The notes under the pieces: model-generated
Seen by the model: the letters and a program-made list of their open reading frames with translations, nothing else
What the model was told of the DNA's origin: nothing
The model's database searches: none
Program-made: the position numbers and the translations under genes
Assembly: GCA_021738725.1 (NCBI GenBank)
Contig: JAIPBE010000013.1
Span: 1 to 64,000, forward strand
Reading direction: 5' to 3'
DNA length: 64,000 nucleotides
Source: Saprospiraceae bacterium
GTDB taxonomy: Bacteria > Bacteroidota > Bacteroidia > Chitinophagales > Saprospiraceae
Shown here: in pieces, positions 46,609 through 55,235 of the stretch
Layout of the letters: the number at the start of each line of letters is the position of its first letter
How positions within the stretch are numbered: position 1 is the stretch's first letter

Positions 46609-48009
46609 ATGCACATAGAACAAAGCACGCTCGTCTCCCTGATCAGGGCCTTTCCCATGGCGGAATACCGGGATATCAGAAAGTTTCTGTGTTCCCCCTT
46701 CTTCACTACACGGAGTGACCTGTTGCCGCTATTCGATCGGATTATTGACGGTCCTGTAGAGAGCAAAGCCACGCTCTGGTCCGACCTGTTTCCAGATCAA
46801 CCGTTTGATGACCAGCAGTTGCGATTGCTGATGAGTTATTTGCACAAAATCCTGGAGACATACCTCTCTCTGGCCGAATGGGCCCGCGATGAGGTCGGGC
46901 AGGCCACCCTGCTGGCCGTCGGGTATCGAAAACGCGGTTTAAATGACCAGTACCAGCGAGCCCGATCCGGGGCTGAAAAGAAGCTTGAGAAAATGCCGAG
47001 ACGGGATGCCGTCTATCATGCCGTTCGCTTCAAGTTGATGTGGGAGGAGTATGAATTACTGACCGTGCAAAACCCCACGGACTCCGCTTCTTTTCAGGAA
47101 ATGGTCCAGCATGCTGATGCTGCATATCTGTCCAATCGGTTGCGGTTGATCTGTATGGCATACGCGCAACGCCAGGTCTACAAGACCTCTCTGGATACAC
47201 TTGATCTGCCGGAGATCGTGGCATTGGCTGAACGCCCTGAATGGGAGGGTACACCGGCGGTCAACCTCTATTTGGCTTGCTACAGGATGTTGCGTGAACC
47301 GGATCGGGTGGAACACTTTCATGCCTTTACCCGAACGCTGAAGGAGTTTCAATCCTTCTTTGATGACGACGAAATGCGCGGATTGTATCTCCAGGCGATC
47401 AATTATTGCATTCGACGATTAAACAGCGGGGAAGATCATTTTTTTCAAGAGGTGCTTCTTTTGTATCAGTCCGCCCTGCAGAATGGATATCTGTTAGAGC
47501 AGGGGATCCTGTCCCGATTTGCCTACCACAACATTGTCGCGGCTGGTCTGCATGTCGGTGATCTCGATTGGGTCAACACATTCATACATGCGTATAAGGG
47601 GCAGTTGGAACGAAAGTACCGGGAGAGCTCATTCAGTTTCAATCTGGCTCGACTGGAATATCAGCGAAGGCGCTACAATGCGGTCCTCGAGCTGCTTCAA
47701 AAAGCCAACTATCGGGATCCTCTCCTCAATCTGGCCGCGCGGACACTGCTCCTGAAAACATGGTATGAGATGGGTGAATTCGAATTGCTACAATCCCATC
47801 TGGAGGCCATGCGCAGTTATGTGCAGCGCAAGCAGGTGATCGGGTATCACAAGGCAAATTACCTGAATATTATCCGGTATGCCGATCGGATAATGAAGGT
47901 CAACATGCATGATGAAAAGGCAGTAGCTGCCCTCCGGCAGGCCATTACGAATGAGGAGGTATTGACGGAGAAGGATTGGTTGTTGTCTTGTCTGGAAGCC
48001 GGGGTTTAG
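46609..48009 (+). CDS. Cytoplasmic helical-repeat (TPR-like) protein
   Basis: 466 residues, no signal peptide, almost entirely helical. Repeated segments such as ILSRFAYHNIVAAGLHVGDLDWVNTFIHAYKGQL and FNLARLEYQRRRYNAVLELLQKANYRDPLLNLAARTLLLKTWYEMG look like TPR pairs. It starts LVSLIRAFPMAEYRDIRKFLCSPFFTTR. Proteins of this type are widespread in Saprospiria-like genomes but are of unknown role; they are likely protein-binding. Its stop overlaps the stop of the convergent ATP-grasp gene by 4 bases. Confidence 0.82.
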   Translation: MHIEQSTLVSLIRAFPMAEYRDIRKFLCSPFFTTRSDLLPLFDRIIDGPVESKATLWSDLFPDQPFDDQQLRLLMSYLHKILETYLSLAEWARDEVGQATLLAVGYRKRGLNDQYQRARSGAEKKLEKMPRRDAVYHAVRFKLMWEEYELLTVQNPTDSASFQEMVQHADAAYLSNRLRLICMAYAQRQVYKTSLDTLDLPEIVALAERPEWEGTPAVNLYLACYRMLREPDRVEHFHAFTRTLKEFQSFFDDDEMRGLYLQAINYCIRRLNSGEDHFFQEVLLLYQSALQNGYLLEQGILSRFAYHNIVAAGLHVGDLDWVNTFIHAYKGQLERKYRESSFSFNLARLEYQRRRYNAVLELLQKANYRDPLLNLAARTLLLKTWYEMGEFELLQSHLEAMRSYVQRKQVIGYHKANYLNIIRYADRIMKVNMHDEKAVAALRQAITNEEVLTEKDWLLSCLEAGV

Positions 48010-48911
48010 ACCGGTTCTAATGCCTGGGAAAGGGCGCCCGCCAACTGGATGGCCGCGGCGGGGTGGTGACGCAACCAAAGCTCGGGCTCGATGAGCTCGA
48101 GTTCGGAAAGACAGATCTGTCCGGCGTTATCCCGGATGATGTCCACCCTCGCATAGACGGGTATCGGATGACAAAATGAAACAGACTGTTCAGCGAAGTG
48201 GATCTCCTCCGGGCTGGGTTGAACGTCCTGCACACTTCCGCCAAAATCATCCTGCACCCGAAAGTCTCCCGGTTTGGCTTTCTTGAGCACGGCGTGACTG
48301 TATTGACCGCCGATCACCATCAAAGAGATCTCTCCTTCCTCAAGGATCCGGTGTTGGAATTCCTGGAGGAGCATGGATTCCTCTGCGATCAGGGAGCGAA
48401 AGATGCGTTCGTGGTCGTTGACGTTCTTTGTATGGATTCTGTAGGTGTGCCGGGCAGCACCGGATATTGCCGGTTTCAAGATCATCTCCGGCCAGCTGCA
48501 GGTGTCGACGATTTCTTTCAGAGGGCGTGGATCTCCTGGTTCGATAAAGCAGGTGGGTGGAATACGGATTCCCTGTTCTGCGAGATCCCGGAGATAATGT
48601 TTGTCAATATTCCAGTAGATCAATTCGGGGGCATTGATCAACCGGGTCTTCTGGCGGGTGGTTTCGAGCCATCGACTGAATTCCGGAAATCGATCAAAGT
48701 AATCCCAGGTAGTGCGGAACACGGCACAGCGGGTCTGGCTCCAATCGAATGTGGGATCATCCCAGAAGGTACGAGCTACACGAAGTCCTTTCTCTTCCAG
48801 AGCCTCGCGCAACAATGCATCATCATCCAGGATCTGTTGGGCGTACCAGTCCGGATTGACTGGCTCATGATAGCGTCTGTCTGTCAGCAGGGTGACGTCG
48901 ATCTGTGGCAT
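48006..48911 (-). CDS. ATP-grasp enzyme (RimK/glutathione synthetase-like)
   Basis: 301 residues from the ATG at 48911, with a -7-like box 4 bases away; the longer frame reaches into a repeat. N-terminal ATP-grasp fold start (VTLLTDRRYHEPV), then RCAVFRTTWDYFDRFPEFSRWL, NIDKHYLRDLAEQGIRIPPT, MILKPAISGAARHTYRI and QEFQHRILEEGEISLMVIGG, and acidic metal-binding residues in ELELIEPELWL. This layout matches the RimK/glutathione-synthetase-like ATP-grasp ligases that join a carboxylate to an amine. The substrate is unknown. Convergent with the helical-repeat gene. Confidence 0.85.
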   Translation of the reverse strand: MPQIDVTLLTDRRYHEPVNPDWYAQQILDDDALLREALEEKGLRVARTFWDDPTFDWSQTRCAVFRTTWDYFDRFPEFSRWLETTRQKTRLINAPELIYWNIDKHYLRDLAEQGIRIPPTCFIEPGDPRPLKEIVDTCSWPEMILKPAISGAARHTYRIHTKNVNDHERIFRSLIAEESMLLQEFQHRILEEGEISLMVIGGQYSHAVLKKAKPGDFRVQDDFGGSVQDVQPSPEEIHFAEQSVSFCHPIPVYARVDIIRDNAGQICLSELELIEPELWLRHHPAAAIQLAGALSQALEPV

Positions 48912-48915
48912 GGTA

Positions 48916-48923
48916 CGAAGGTA
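48916..48923 (-). promoter_or_regulatory. -7-like box next to the ATP-grasp start
   Basis: TACCTTCG on the minus strand, one mismatch to TAnnTTTG, ends 4 bases before the ATG at 48911. Confidence 0.4.
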
Positions 48924-48970
48924 GGAAGGGTAGGCTGATTCCGTGTTCCTGGATTGCTGGGTTCCTGCGT

Positions 48971-49583
48971 TCCTTGTTCCTGGTTGTTTTCGGGTTTGGC
49001 CTCCGAGTAGAACGTTTGGCAGTTCAAAGTTCAAGGCCAAGCCTGTCGGCTTGACTGTTCAAGGTTCAAGGTGTTGTCGTTCCTGTGTCGGGTATGATTG
49101 CTTGTTCCTATGTTTCCGCCAGTTGGTGGATTCCTTGTTCCTGGTTGTTTTCGGGTTTGGCATCCGAGTAGAACGTTTGGCATTTCAAAGTTCAAGGCCA
49201 AGCCTGTCGGCTTGACCGTTCAAGGTTCAAGGTGCTGTCGTTCCTGTGTCGGGTATGATTGCTTGTTCCTATGTTTCCGCCAGTTGGCGGATTCCTTGTT
49301 CTTTGTTGTTTTCGGGTTTGGCATCCGAGTAGAACGTTTGGCAGTTCAAAGTTCAAGGCCAAGCCTGGCGGCTTGACTGTTCAAGGTTCAAGGTGATGTC
49401 GTTCCTGTGTCGTGTATGATTGCTTGTTCCTATGTTTCCGCCAGTTGGCGGATTCCTTGTTCCTGGTTGTTTTCGGGTCAGGCCTCCGAGTTGAACGTTT
49501 GGCAGTTCAAAATTCAATGCCAAGCCTGTCGGCTTGACTGTTCAAGGTTCAAGGTGCTGTCGTTCCTGTGTCGGGTATGATTG
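48971..49583. repeat. Tandem array, four copies of a 161-bp unit
   Basis: The word gttttcggg occurs at 48986, 49147, 49308 and 49469, exactly 161 bases apart. Each unit includes gagtagaacgtttggcagttc (variants), gttcaaagttcaaggccaag, an inverted repeat caagcc/ggcttg around a tgtc or tggc loop, gttcaaggttcaaggtg, cgttcctgtgtcgggtatga and tgtttccgccagttgg. Copies differ by few substitutions. The 161-base length is not a multiple of three, so the open frames across it are not genes. Confidence 0.9.
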
Positions 49584-49589
49584 CGAAAT

Positions 49590-49835
49590 TACCCGAGAAC
49601 GCCATTCCTCAACTCCTCCGAGGTTCTTTCACTTTCGAAATAACGCCTTAACGAAATAACTCAATACCGCCTTCATGACGGACCTATATTCAAAAGCCCC
49701 CGGGTTTTTCCTGGGGGCTTTTGATTTATATTTTTTGAACTTCGGTCATAACCTCATAACCTCATAACCTCATAACCTCTTCCACTCCCTCCTACACTAA
49801 AGCTTCGGCGGGCAAGCCTTCCCTCCATATCTCCG
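49590..49835. repeat. Short-word mosaic and terminator-like hairpin
   Basis: 49631-49685 carries the cgaaataacgccttaacgaaataactc... cgccttcatgacgg phrase also seen at 53763-53815. 49749-49783 is a cataacctcataacctc run. No gene is supported. Confidence 0.6.
49691..49735. terminator. Terminator-like hairpin with T-run
   Basis: caaaagccccc (49691-49701) pairs with gggggcttttg (49713-49723), followed by atttatatttttt. The U-rich side favours the plus direction, although the nearest gene end is the minus-strand gene stopping at 49836, so it could serve as a two-way barrier. Confidence 0.55.
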
Positions 49836-51941
49836 TTAGCATTCATCCGGACGTTCACCGATGCCGGACTCCTGCAGGAGGCGAGCCAGGGTCTTTTCAT
49901 AGAAATCCATAAAGAGGTTGACCAGATTGAGTTCGACCTTGACCACCCGATATTCCGGGCCCGTCTCATATTTGGAGTGTTCCCAGGTACCGATGATCAC
50001 ATCGACGCCAAAGGCATCCAATTCTTCCTTGGCGGCCCAGGCGCGGGCTACCGCCAGATCGTGGTTGGATTTCAACTCAGTCGTAATCTGTTTGCGGGTG
50101 CCCAGGGTGACCGACTCCTCATCATCGTTTTTCAGATAAGGTGTCTTGACTGGAATATCCAGGTCTTTGAAATAGCGGGCGCCGGGGAATTTACCTCCCT
50201 CGGTATGTCCTTCTGCATAGACATAGAATTCTTCAGTGCAGCGCATCCGCCCTTCGCAGTAGCGGCCGAGCACTTCTTTTTGCACCCAGGACACCATGTG
50301 TTGGTACAAGCCGGGATACCCGATCATGCCATCTCCCTGTTGCTCGCACAGCTCGGCCGTGATGAGGTAACGGATGCCGACAAAGCTCATAGGCAGATAG
50401 GCGACCGTAGTGAAACAAGGGTGTTCGCCTGAATTGAGGTCCCCTTCCATCACGGTGGCGGAAAGAGGTCCGAATTTATTGCGTTCTTCTTCAGTCAGAC
50501 GTTTGGCCTCGGCCACCAATTCCCAATAGCGGCAATCCCAGATCTTGGCATCCAGTCGACTCATCGAGCAGACCACATCCTGGCTGAGTTCGATACCGGA
50601 TTCCCGCTTCAGTTTCAGGATCCTGCCCATGATATGGTGGCCTTCACCACAGGGATCGAAGTGCCCCAGCATGATCCAGGCTTTGATCTGGGCGGCTGCG
50701 TCGCAGTAGGAAGGCAGCAAGGTAAAGGAACCGTTCAGGGTGTCATCGGCGGCAATAAAGGTGGACCACAGACGATCCAGTTGACGGATGTCGGAATCCA
50801 GGTTCTTGATCCGTTCCTCCAGTTTGCGGATACCGGAGAGGGTAGATGCATCCAGGGTCGGGTTCTTCTGCAAGCGCAATTGTTTGACCTTTTCAAGACT
50901 CGCTTGGCCCTGGCTGCAAGGGTCTTTGGCACCGTCAAGGATCCAGGACCGAATCTGTGCTTCTGCGCGACAAAGTTCGTGTGGGTAGTCGATGCCGCGG
51001 CGCAGGGAATCGCGGGTCATAAATTCCTTCCAGGCCCGGTCGAGCAGGGCCAGATCGGCATCATAGGTGGCTACCTGGGTCTTCAACCAGGTGATCTTGT
51101 CGCCCACTTCACGAGGCAGTGCCTGACTGGCGGCGGATCGAAGACGGTCGATATCGATCAGGGCTTCTGCGCCCAATTCGCATGCGTTGCTCGCCCCCTT
51201 CAGGATATAGCCTTTGATGGCTGGGATCGGATTACAGTTCTTTTCCAGAGGTGTGGGGTCAAATCCGATACTTTCTCCGGTCACCAGAAAGTCCTTCCAG
51301 GCCAGATTGACCTCGGTCAGCGAGTTGAAGATGACGCGCATTCGGGCGATCTCCTGGGGAAGGCCTTCGACATCTTCAATTTTCAGAGAGGTGCGTTCTG
51401 CGAGGATCATCACCCGGCGCTCGAAATCTTCGCGAGCTTTTTCCTCATCCCCATTACAGAAATGTGCCTGTGCCAGCATGAACCGGTGTTTTGCCAATGT
51501 TCCGAGTTCACAGACTTCAGTGGCTTTGTCAATATCCAGTTCACGAAGACTGACATCATGCCGGCGCAGGAAGCGTGTCCACAACCCATCAACGGCATGA
51601 TAGGCTTTGATCTTGGCTGTCAGATCGTCGTAGCGAAGGGCGAAACCGGGGATGGGGCCATACGCTTTGGGCCCGATCATTTCGATCTCCATCATCAATT
51701 CTTCTGCCTTTTCTATTTCGTTCGAGCAGAAGTGGTTATTGGCAAACATCAAGCACCAGCGAAGGTACATGTAGGTCTCGCTTTTACTGGGTCGGGCAAT
51801 CTGGCTGATATTGACGGTCTTCTCTTCCTGAAGGAATTTCTTCCAGGTGTCTTCAAAGTTCATGACTTGTGCCTGGGTGGCAGATAGTGCGAGGCCCAGG
51901 AAGAGCACAATGCCCGTCAGGATGCGGAGGATGGTATTCAT
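49836..51941 (-). CDS. Periplasmic helical-repeat protein with a divergent OmpA-like C-terminus
   Basis: 701 residues with a signal peptide (IVLFLGLALSATQAQ). Residues about 25-480 contain four to five repeats of about 110 residues: a helical segment with W-x-x-F (DGLWTRFLR, NLAWKDFLV, DRAWKEFMT, DRLWSTFIA) and a following CNPIPAIKGYILKGASNACELG-like block with two Cys. The C-terminal part, about 560-690, looks OmpA-like: YAEGHTEGGKFPGARYF, then NHDLAVARAWAAKEELDAFGVDVI and EYRVVKVELNL. It probably binds peptidoglycan and other proteins. I know no function. A -7-like box sits 4 bases from its start. Confidence 0.78.
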   Translation of the reverse strand: MNTILRILTGIVLFLGLALSATQAQVMNFEDTWKKFLQEEKTVNISQIARPSKSETYMYLRWCLMFANNHFCSNEIEKAEELMMEIEMIGPKAYGPIPGFALRYDDLTAKIKAYHAVDGLWTRFLRRHDVSLRELDIDKATEVCELGTLAKHRFMLAQAHFCNGDEEKAREDFERRVMILAERTSLKIEDVEGLPQEIARMRVIFNSLTEVNLAWKDFLVTGESIGFDPTPLEKNCNPIPAIKGYILKGASNACELGAEALIDIDRLRSAASQALPREVGDKITWLKTQVATYDADLALLDRAWKEFMTRDSLRRGIDYPHELCRAEAQIRSWILDGAKDPCSQGQASLEKVKQLRLQKNPTLDASTLSGIRKLEERIKNLDSDIRQLDRLWSTFIAADDTLNGSFTLLPSYCDAAAQIKAWIMLGHFDPCGEGHHIMGRILKLKRESGIELSQDVVCSMSRLDAKIWDCRYWELVAEAKRLTEEERNKFGPLSATVMEGDLNSGEHPCFTTVAYLPMSFVGIRYLITAELCEQQGDGMIGYPGLYQHMVSWVQKEVLGRYCEGRMRCTEEFYVYAEGHTEGGKFPGARYFKDLDIPVKTPYLKNDDEESVTLGTRKQITTELKSNHDLAVARAWAAKEELDAFGVDVIIGTWEHSKYETGPEYRVVKVELNLVNLFMDFYEKTLARLLQESGIGERPDEC

Positions 51942-51945
51942 AGCC

Positions 51946-51953
51946 TAAAGATA
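51946..51953 (-). promoter_or_regulatory. -7-like box next to the 701-residue protein's start
   Basis: TATCTTTA on the minus strand, one mismatch to TAnnTTTG, ends 4 bases before the ATG at 51941. Confidence 0.4.
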
Positions 51954-52102
51954 AGGATGGGAAAGATGCTTGGACAGAAGAACGATCCTGGAGAAGCAAT
52001 AAGTATAAACGCAATAAAATGGGTCATCATTCATCAAGGGGACCTCCCCCATCGGCGAAAGTTGCATGTTCCAGAGGCAGAAGGGTCTTAAAAGGAGGTT
52101 AA

Positions 52103-52144
52103 GAAAAACACCACAACCCCGGGAGAACCTGGAATTGTGGTGTT
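52103..52144 (-). terminator. Intrinsic terminator for the cold-shock gene
   Basis: aacaccacaa (52107-52116) and ttgtggtgtt (52135-52144) pair across an 18-base loop. The minus-strand transcript then reads tttctt, so it ends the cold-shock-domain gene at 52209. Confidence 0.7.
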
Positions 52145-52208
52145 TGATGCAAGAAAACACACACCTGTACAGGAATGGGTGATCTCTGGTAGAGTCTGTT
52201 CGAGACGG

Positions 52209-52673
52209 CTAGTCTGCGACAGGTCGTACGTTGGCGGCATTGGCACCTTTCGGGCCCATTTCAACTTCGAAGTTGACCGTATCGCCTTCATCGACCTGAA
52301 CGCCTTCCGGCAGTGATTTGACGTGGAAGAAGAGACTTTCCTGAGATTCCAGGTCGCGGATAAATCCGTAACCTTTAGAGTTGTAGAAGGTCGTCACCTT
52401 TCCGGTTCGGATCAGATCGGCAGGGTCGATCTCTTCACGCTTGGGCACACCCAGCGGAATATCTTCAGCTTTGATCTTGATCTTTTTGGAGGGATCCGGT
52501 GGGGTGGAGGTCAGGTTTCCGTTCTCATCGACGTAAGAGAACATTTCCTCCAGTGGAAGGCCTTTCTGGGAGGTGGCTTTGCGCTCTTCCCGTTTTTCAA
52601 GCTTGTCTTGCTTTTTCTTTCTTTTTAGCTTTTCCCGTTCTTTTTTGTTGAAGCTCTGTTGCGATTTACTCAT
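52209..52673 (-). CDS. Cold-shock-domain protein with a charged N-terminal tail
   Basis: 154 residues from the ATG at 52673 (MSKSQQSF). The first 40 residues are strongly basic (KKEREKLKRKKKQDKLEKREERK), a likely nucleic-acid-binding or coiled tail. Residues about 85-152 are a cold-shock (OB-fold) domain with RNP-1-like KGYGFIRD and RNP-2-like SLFFHVKSL. The N-terminal tail plus a linker with EEMFSYVDENGNLTSTPPDP is characteristic of a Bacteroidota-specific group. Probably an RNA chaperone; a stress-related expression pattern is plausible, but no promoter clue shows this. Confidence 0.9.
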   Translation of the reverse strand: MSKSQQSFNKKEREKLKRKKKQDKLEKREERKATSQKGLPLEEMFSYVDENGNLTSTPPDPSKKIKIKAEDIPLGVPKREEIDPADLIRTGKVTTFYNSKGYGFIRDLESQESLFFHVKSLPEGVQVDEGDTVNFEVEMGPKGANAANVRPVAD

Positions 52674-52836
52674 AAAGGGTTCGTTCGAAATTTTAATGAA
52701 CATGAATGCAACAGATCAAAGAAGAGGGGCTCTCTAGACGAATCCGGTGCTTAATGAATACAGTGTAAAGATAGCGAAAGTTCCCGAGCCTTGACGGTCA
52801 GGTAGATCATCCGGGTAACCCAAGCGGGTGGAACCT

Positions 52837-53022
52837 TCAGCCGGTCATCATCTCCAGGGCATGATAGACCAGAAACGCGGGCCAGACCAGAGCTTTGAGA
52901 AAGCCGATGACGCCGGCCAAGAAGCTGGTGGCATGGGACAGATAGTAGACTGCCGCACCGATAAAACCAAATCCATATACGGCGCTGCTGGTGGGTGGTT
53001 TTGTCGTTCGATTGTTCATCAT
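52837..53022 (-). CDS. Small membrane protein (61 residues)
   Basis: A short protein with a soluble N-terminus (MNNRTTKPPTSSAVYG) and hydrophobic segments (FGFIGAAVYYLSHATSFLAG and FLKALVWPAFLVYHALEM). The sequence resembles small conserved membrane proteins of Bacteroidota and other bacteria that share an AVYG-GFIGAAVYY pattern, with no function known to me. It is 27 bases downstream of the cytochrome gene at 53050 on the same strand, so it may be in its operon. Confidence 0.7.
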   Translation of the reverse strand: MMNNRTTKPPTSSAVYGFGFIGAAVYYLSHATSFLAGVIGFLKALVWPAFLVYHALEMMTG

Positions 53023-53049
53023 GTCTTGATTATCACTGAGAAATCTGGA

Positions 53050-53421
53050 TCACCCCTGACGATATCCGCCACTGGCCCAGTTTTTCAACATCATGATCTC
53101 TTCTGCGGTCAAGGCCTGCCTTTTTTCTTTAAAGGGCATGAATTTCTCGTCACTTTGTGGGAGTTCAACCCGTGAAATCATGGTAGCCAGATTCCGCCTA
53201 GCATTGGCGTAAGAATCGAAAGGTTCTTTATGACCATCCTGATCCGGGTAATGACAGGGCGAACAGCTGCGTTCCAGGATCGGACTGATATCCGCGTACA
53301 GCACCAATGGTACATCTGCAGGAGCTGGGGAATCGATCTTACTGGCCGTTTTCGGGGTGCAGGCAAAGGTCAGAACAGCCAGGAGGATGAAGGAGGTCAG
53401 ATAACGAGGATCAATGCGCAT
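53050..53421 (-). CDS. c-type cytochrome-like lipoprotein
   Basis: 123 residues. A lipoprotein signal ends FACTP (lipobox Cys21). A single haem attachment motif C-S-P-C-H lies at 53-57, followed by YPDQDG...PFDSYANARRNLATMI and a conserved KFMPFKEKRQALTAEEIMMLKNWASGG tail with a Met for the distal haem ligand. This is the layout of the DUF1549/Planctomycete-type cytochromes in the outer periplasm (PSCyt1-like). It probably holds one haem c, with an electron-transfer role. The likely operon partner is the small membrane protein. Confidence 0.85.
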   Translation of the reverse strand: MRIDPRYLTSFILLAVLTFACTPKTASKIDSPAPADVPLVLYADISPILERSCSPCHYPDQDGHKEPFDSYANARRNLATMISRVELPQSDEKFMPFKEKRQALTAEEIMMLKNWASGGYRQG

Positions 53422-53993
53422 TGATGGGGGCTTTTGTATTGGAAGGGTTGCTTTCGCCTCTTTAAAGATGAGAAATATTTCTCAACTGTCGAGGTTGCGA
53501 GGGCAAGGTGTTGGGCGTTGGGTATTCGGTATTGGGTTTTGACTCTTTCAAGAAAGGCCCTTTGTCAATCATCCGACCTCCGGCTTTGGATCCAGTAAAG
53601 GATGACTTGAATTTGTTCCTGGGTCCAGCAAAGTGTGGGGCTATTGACATCGGCTGTTCGGTATTGGGCGTTGGGTATTCGGTCATTCAGGCCAGTTATC
53701 TTTTTTACTCATAAACTTCTCACCTCAAAACCTCCTCGACTCCTGGACTCCTCGACTCCTCCACTTTCGAAATAACCCAATAACGAAATAACTCAATAAC
53801 GCCTTCATGACGAACCCATAATGGAATCCCTCGGTTCAAACAGGGGGGCTATTGAAATTGGTTGTCAGGTATTGGGTGTTGGGCGTTGGGTCATTCAGGC
53901 CAGTCATTGTTTTCACCCAAAACCTCAAAACCTCCATATCTTTTTCCAATACTCACATTCTGGGGCTGGGTCTCGTTTATCGTAAAAACCTGA
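53422..53993. repeat. Short-word mosaic between the cytochrome and the LVIVD gene
   Basis: Runs of gttgggcgttgggtattcggtattggg (53505-53545, 53660-53695, 53868-53890), cctcgactcctggactcctcgactcc (53730-53760) and the cgaaataacccaataacgaaataactc... cgccttcatgacg phrase (53763-53815). No gene is supported. Confidence 0.65.
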
Positions 53994-55235
53994 ATGATCA
54001 TGCGAAATCTTTTCCTCCCTGGTATATGTCTGATACTCTTGTTCTCCGGTTGCCTGAAGGACACCTGTACAGAAACGGATCAATACATCCTGTACACACC
54101 GGTATACAAACCGATCCAGGAATTGCGGCTGGGCATCGGGATGGAAGCACCTCGTGAGTTGGTTCATCCAGGTAAGATCTATGTGTTTGGCAACCTGTTG
54201 TTGATCAATGAAGACCAGGAAGGGATCCATCTGATCGATAACAGTGATCCGGCGCAACCGGTCAATCAGGGCTTTCTGGCTATCCCTGGAAACAGGGATA
54301 TGGCCATGTCTCAAGGAGTCCTGTATGCCGACAATTATATGGACTTGCTCGCCTTTGATATGACCGACCCCCTCGCACCTCAGTTGACCAGCCGGATCGA
54401 AAATGTATTTGAGACGTACGTCCAGACAACCGAAGGAGTATTGATCGATTATATCGCTTCGCCGACAACAGTGGAGATGCCCTGCCATTCAGGACCAGTG
54501 TTCTGGTTTGAATCTGGAGATGTGGCTTTCAGCCCGAATGCAGATGGTGGAGTTGTCAACCAGGTGATTGGAGTTGGTGGGTCAACAGCACGGTTTACGT
54601 TGGCACAGAATCACCTCTATGCAGTGGATGAGAGCAGACTCCACATATTTGATGTCAGCCAGCCGAACGTACCCTCAAAAGTCAGTGATGAATCGATTGG
54701 ATGGGAGATCGAAACGATCTGGCCATATCAAGACAAACTATTTATCGGCTCCAGGAATGGCATGTTTATCTACGATTGTACAAACCCTGCCCAGCCGGTT
54801 CAGCTCAGTGCATTTGCACATGCTCGGGCTTGTGATCCTGTGGTGACAGACGGGCGATATGCATATGTGACGCTCCGAAGCGGTACTATCTGCGAAGGAT
54901 TTATCAATCAACTGGATGTGATCGATATTCAAAGTATCACGGCACCCGTGTTATTACACAGTTTTCCGATGACACATCCGATCGGACTGACCGTAAAAGG
55001 TGACAACCTGTATCTCTGTGACGACCAGGACGGCCTGAAGATCTTTGATAAGTCGGACATCAACACCATCGACCAACATCTATTGACCACACTTACAGGT
55101 TTTCAGGCTGTAGATGTGATCGCCCTCCCGTACAATGATCTGCTGTTGATCATCGGTCAGGACGGATTCAGACAGTATTCGGTCCAGGATCCGAAGAACC
55201 CCGTTTTCATTTCCAAGATCAGCACAAAAGGATGA
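53994..55235 (+). CDS. LVIVD-repeat lipoprotein
   Basis: 413 residues. The lipobox LLFSGC ends a lipoprotein signal. The body repeats LVIVD-type blades: LLLINEDQEGIHLIDNSDPAQPVNQGFL, DLLAFDMTDPLAPQLTSR, RLHIFDVSQPNVPSK, GMFIYDCTNPAQPVQLS, DVIDIQSITAPVLLHSF, GLKIFDKSD, FRQYSVQDPKNPVFISK, forming a beta-propeller. Such proteins sit on the outer membrane and bind partners. Its ATG at 53994 is followed closely by another at 54000. Its stop overlaps the next gene by 4 bases (ATGA), so the two are coupled. Confidence 0.88.
   Translation: MIMRNLFLPGICLILLFSGCLKDTCTETDQYILYTPVYKPIQELRLGIGMEAPRELVHPGKIYVFGNLLLINEDQEGIHLIDNSDPAQPVNQGFLAIPGNRDMAMSQGVLYADNYMDLLAFDMTDPLAPQLTSRIENVFETYVQTTEGVLIDYIASPTTVEMPCHSGPVFWFESGDVAFSPNADGGVVNQVIGVGGSTARFTLAQNHLYAVDESRLHIFDVSQPNVPSKVSDESIGWEIETIWPYQDKLFIGSRNGMFIYDCTNPAQPVQLSAFAHARACDPVVTDGRYAYVTLRSGTICEGFINQLDVIDIQSITAPVLLHSFPMTHPIGLTVKGDNLYLCDDQDGLKIFDKSDINTIDQHLLTTLTGFQAVDVIALPYNDLLLIIGQDGFRQYSVQDPKNPVFISKISTKG

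Noticed and set aside
49098-49376. Open frame across the 161-bp array
   Set aside because: The unit length is not divisible by three, so the frame only reflects near-identical copies; low-complexity product.
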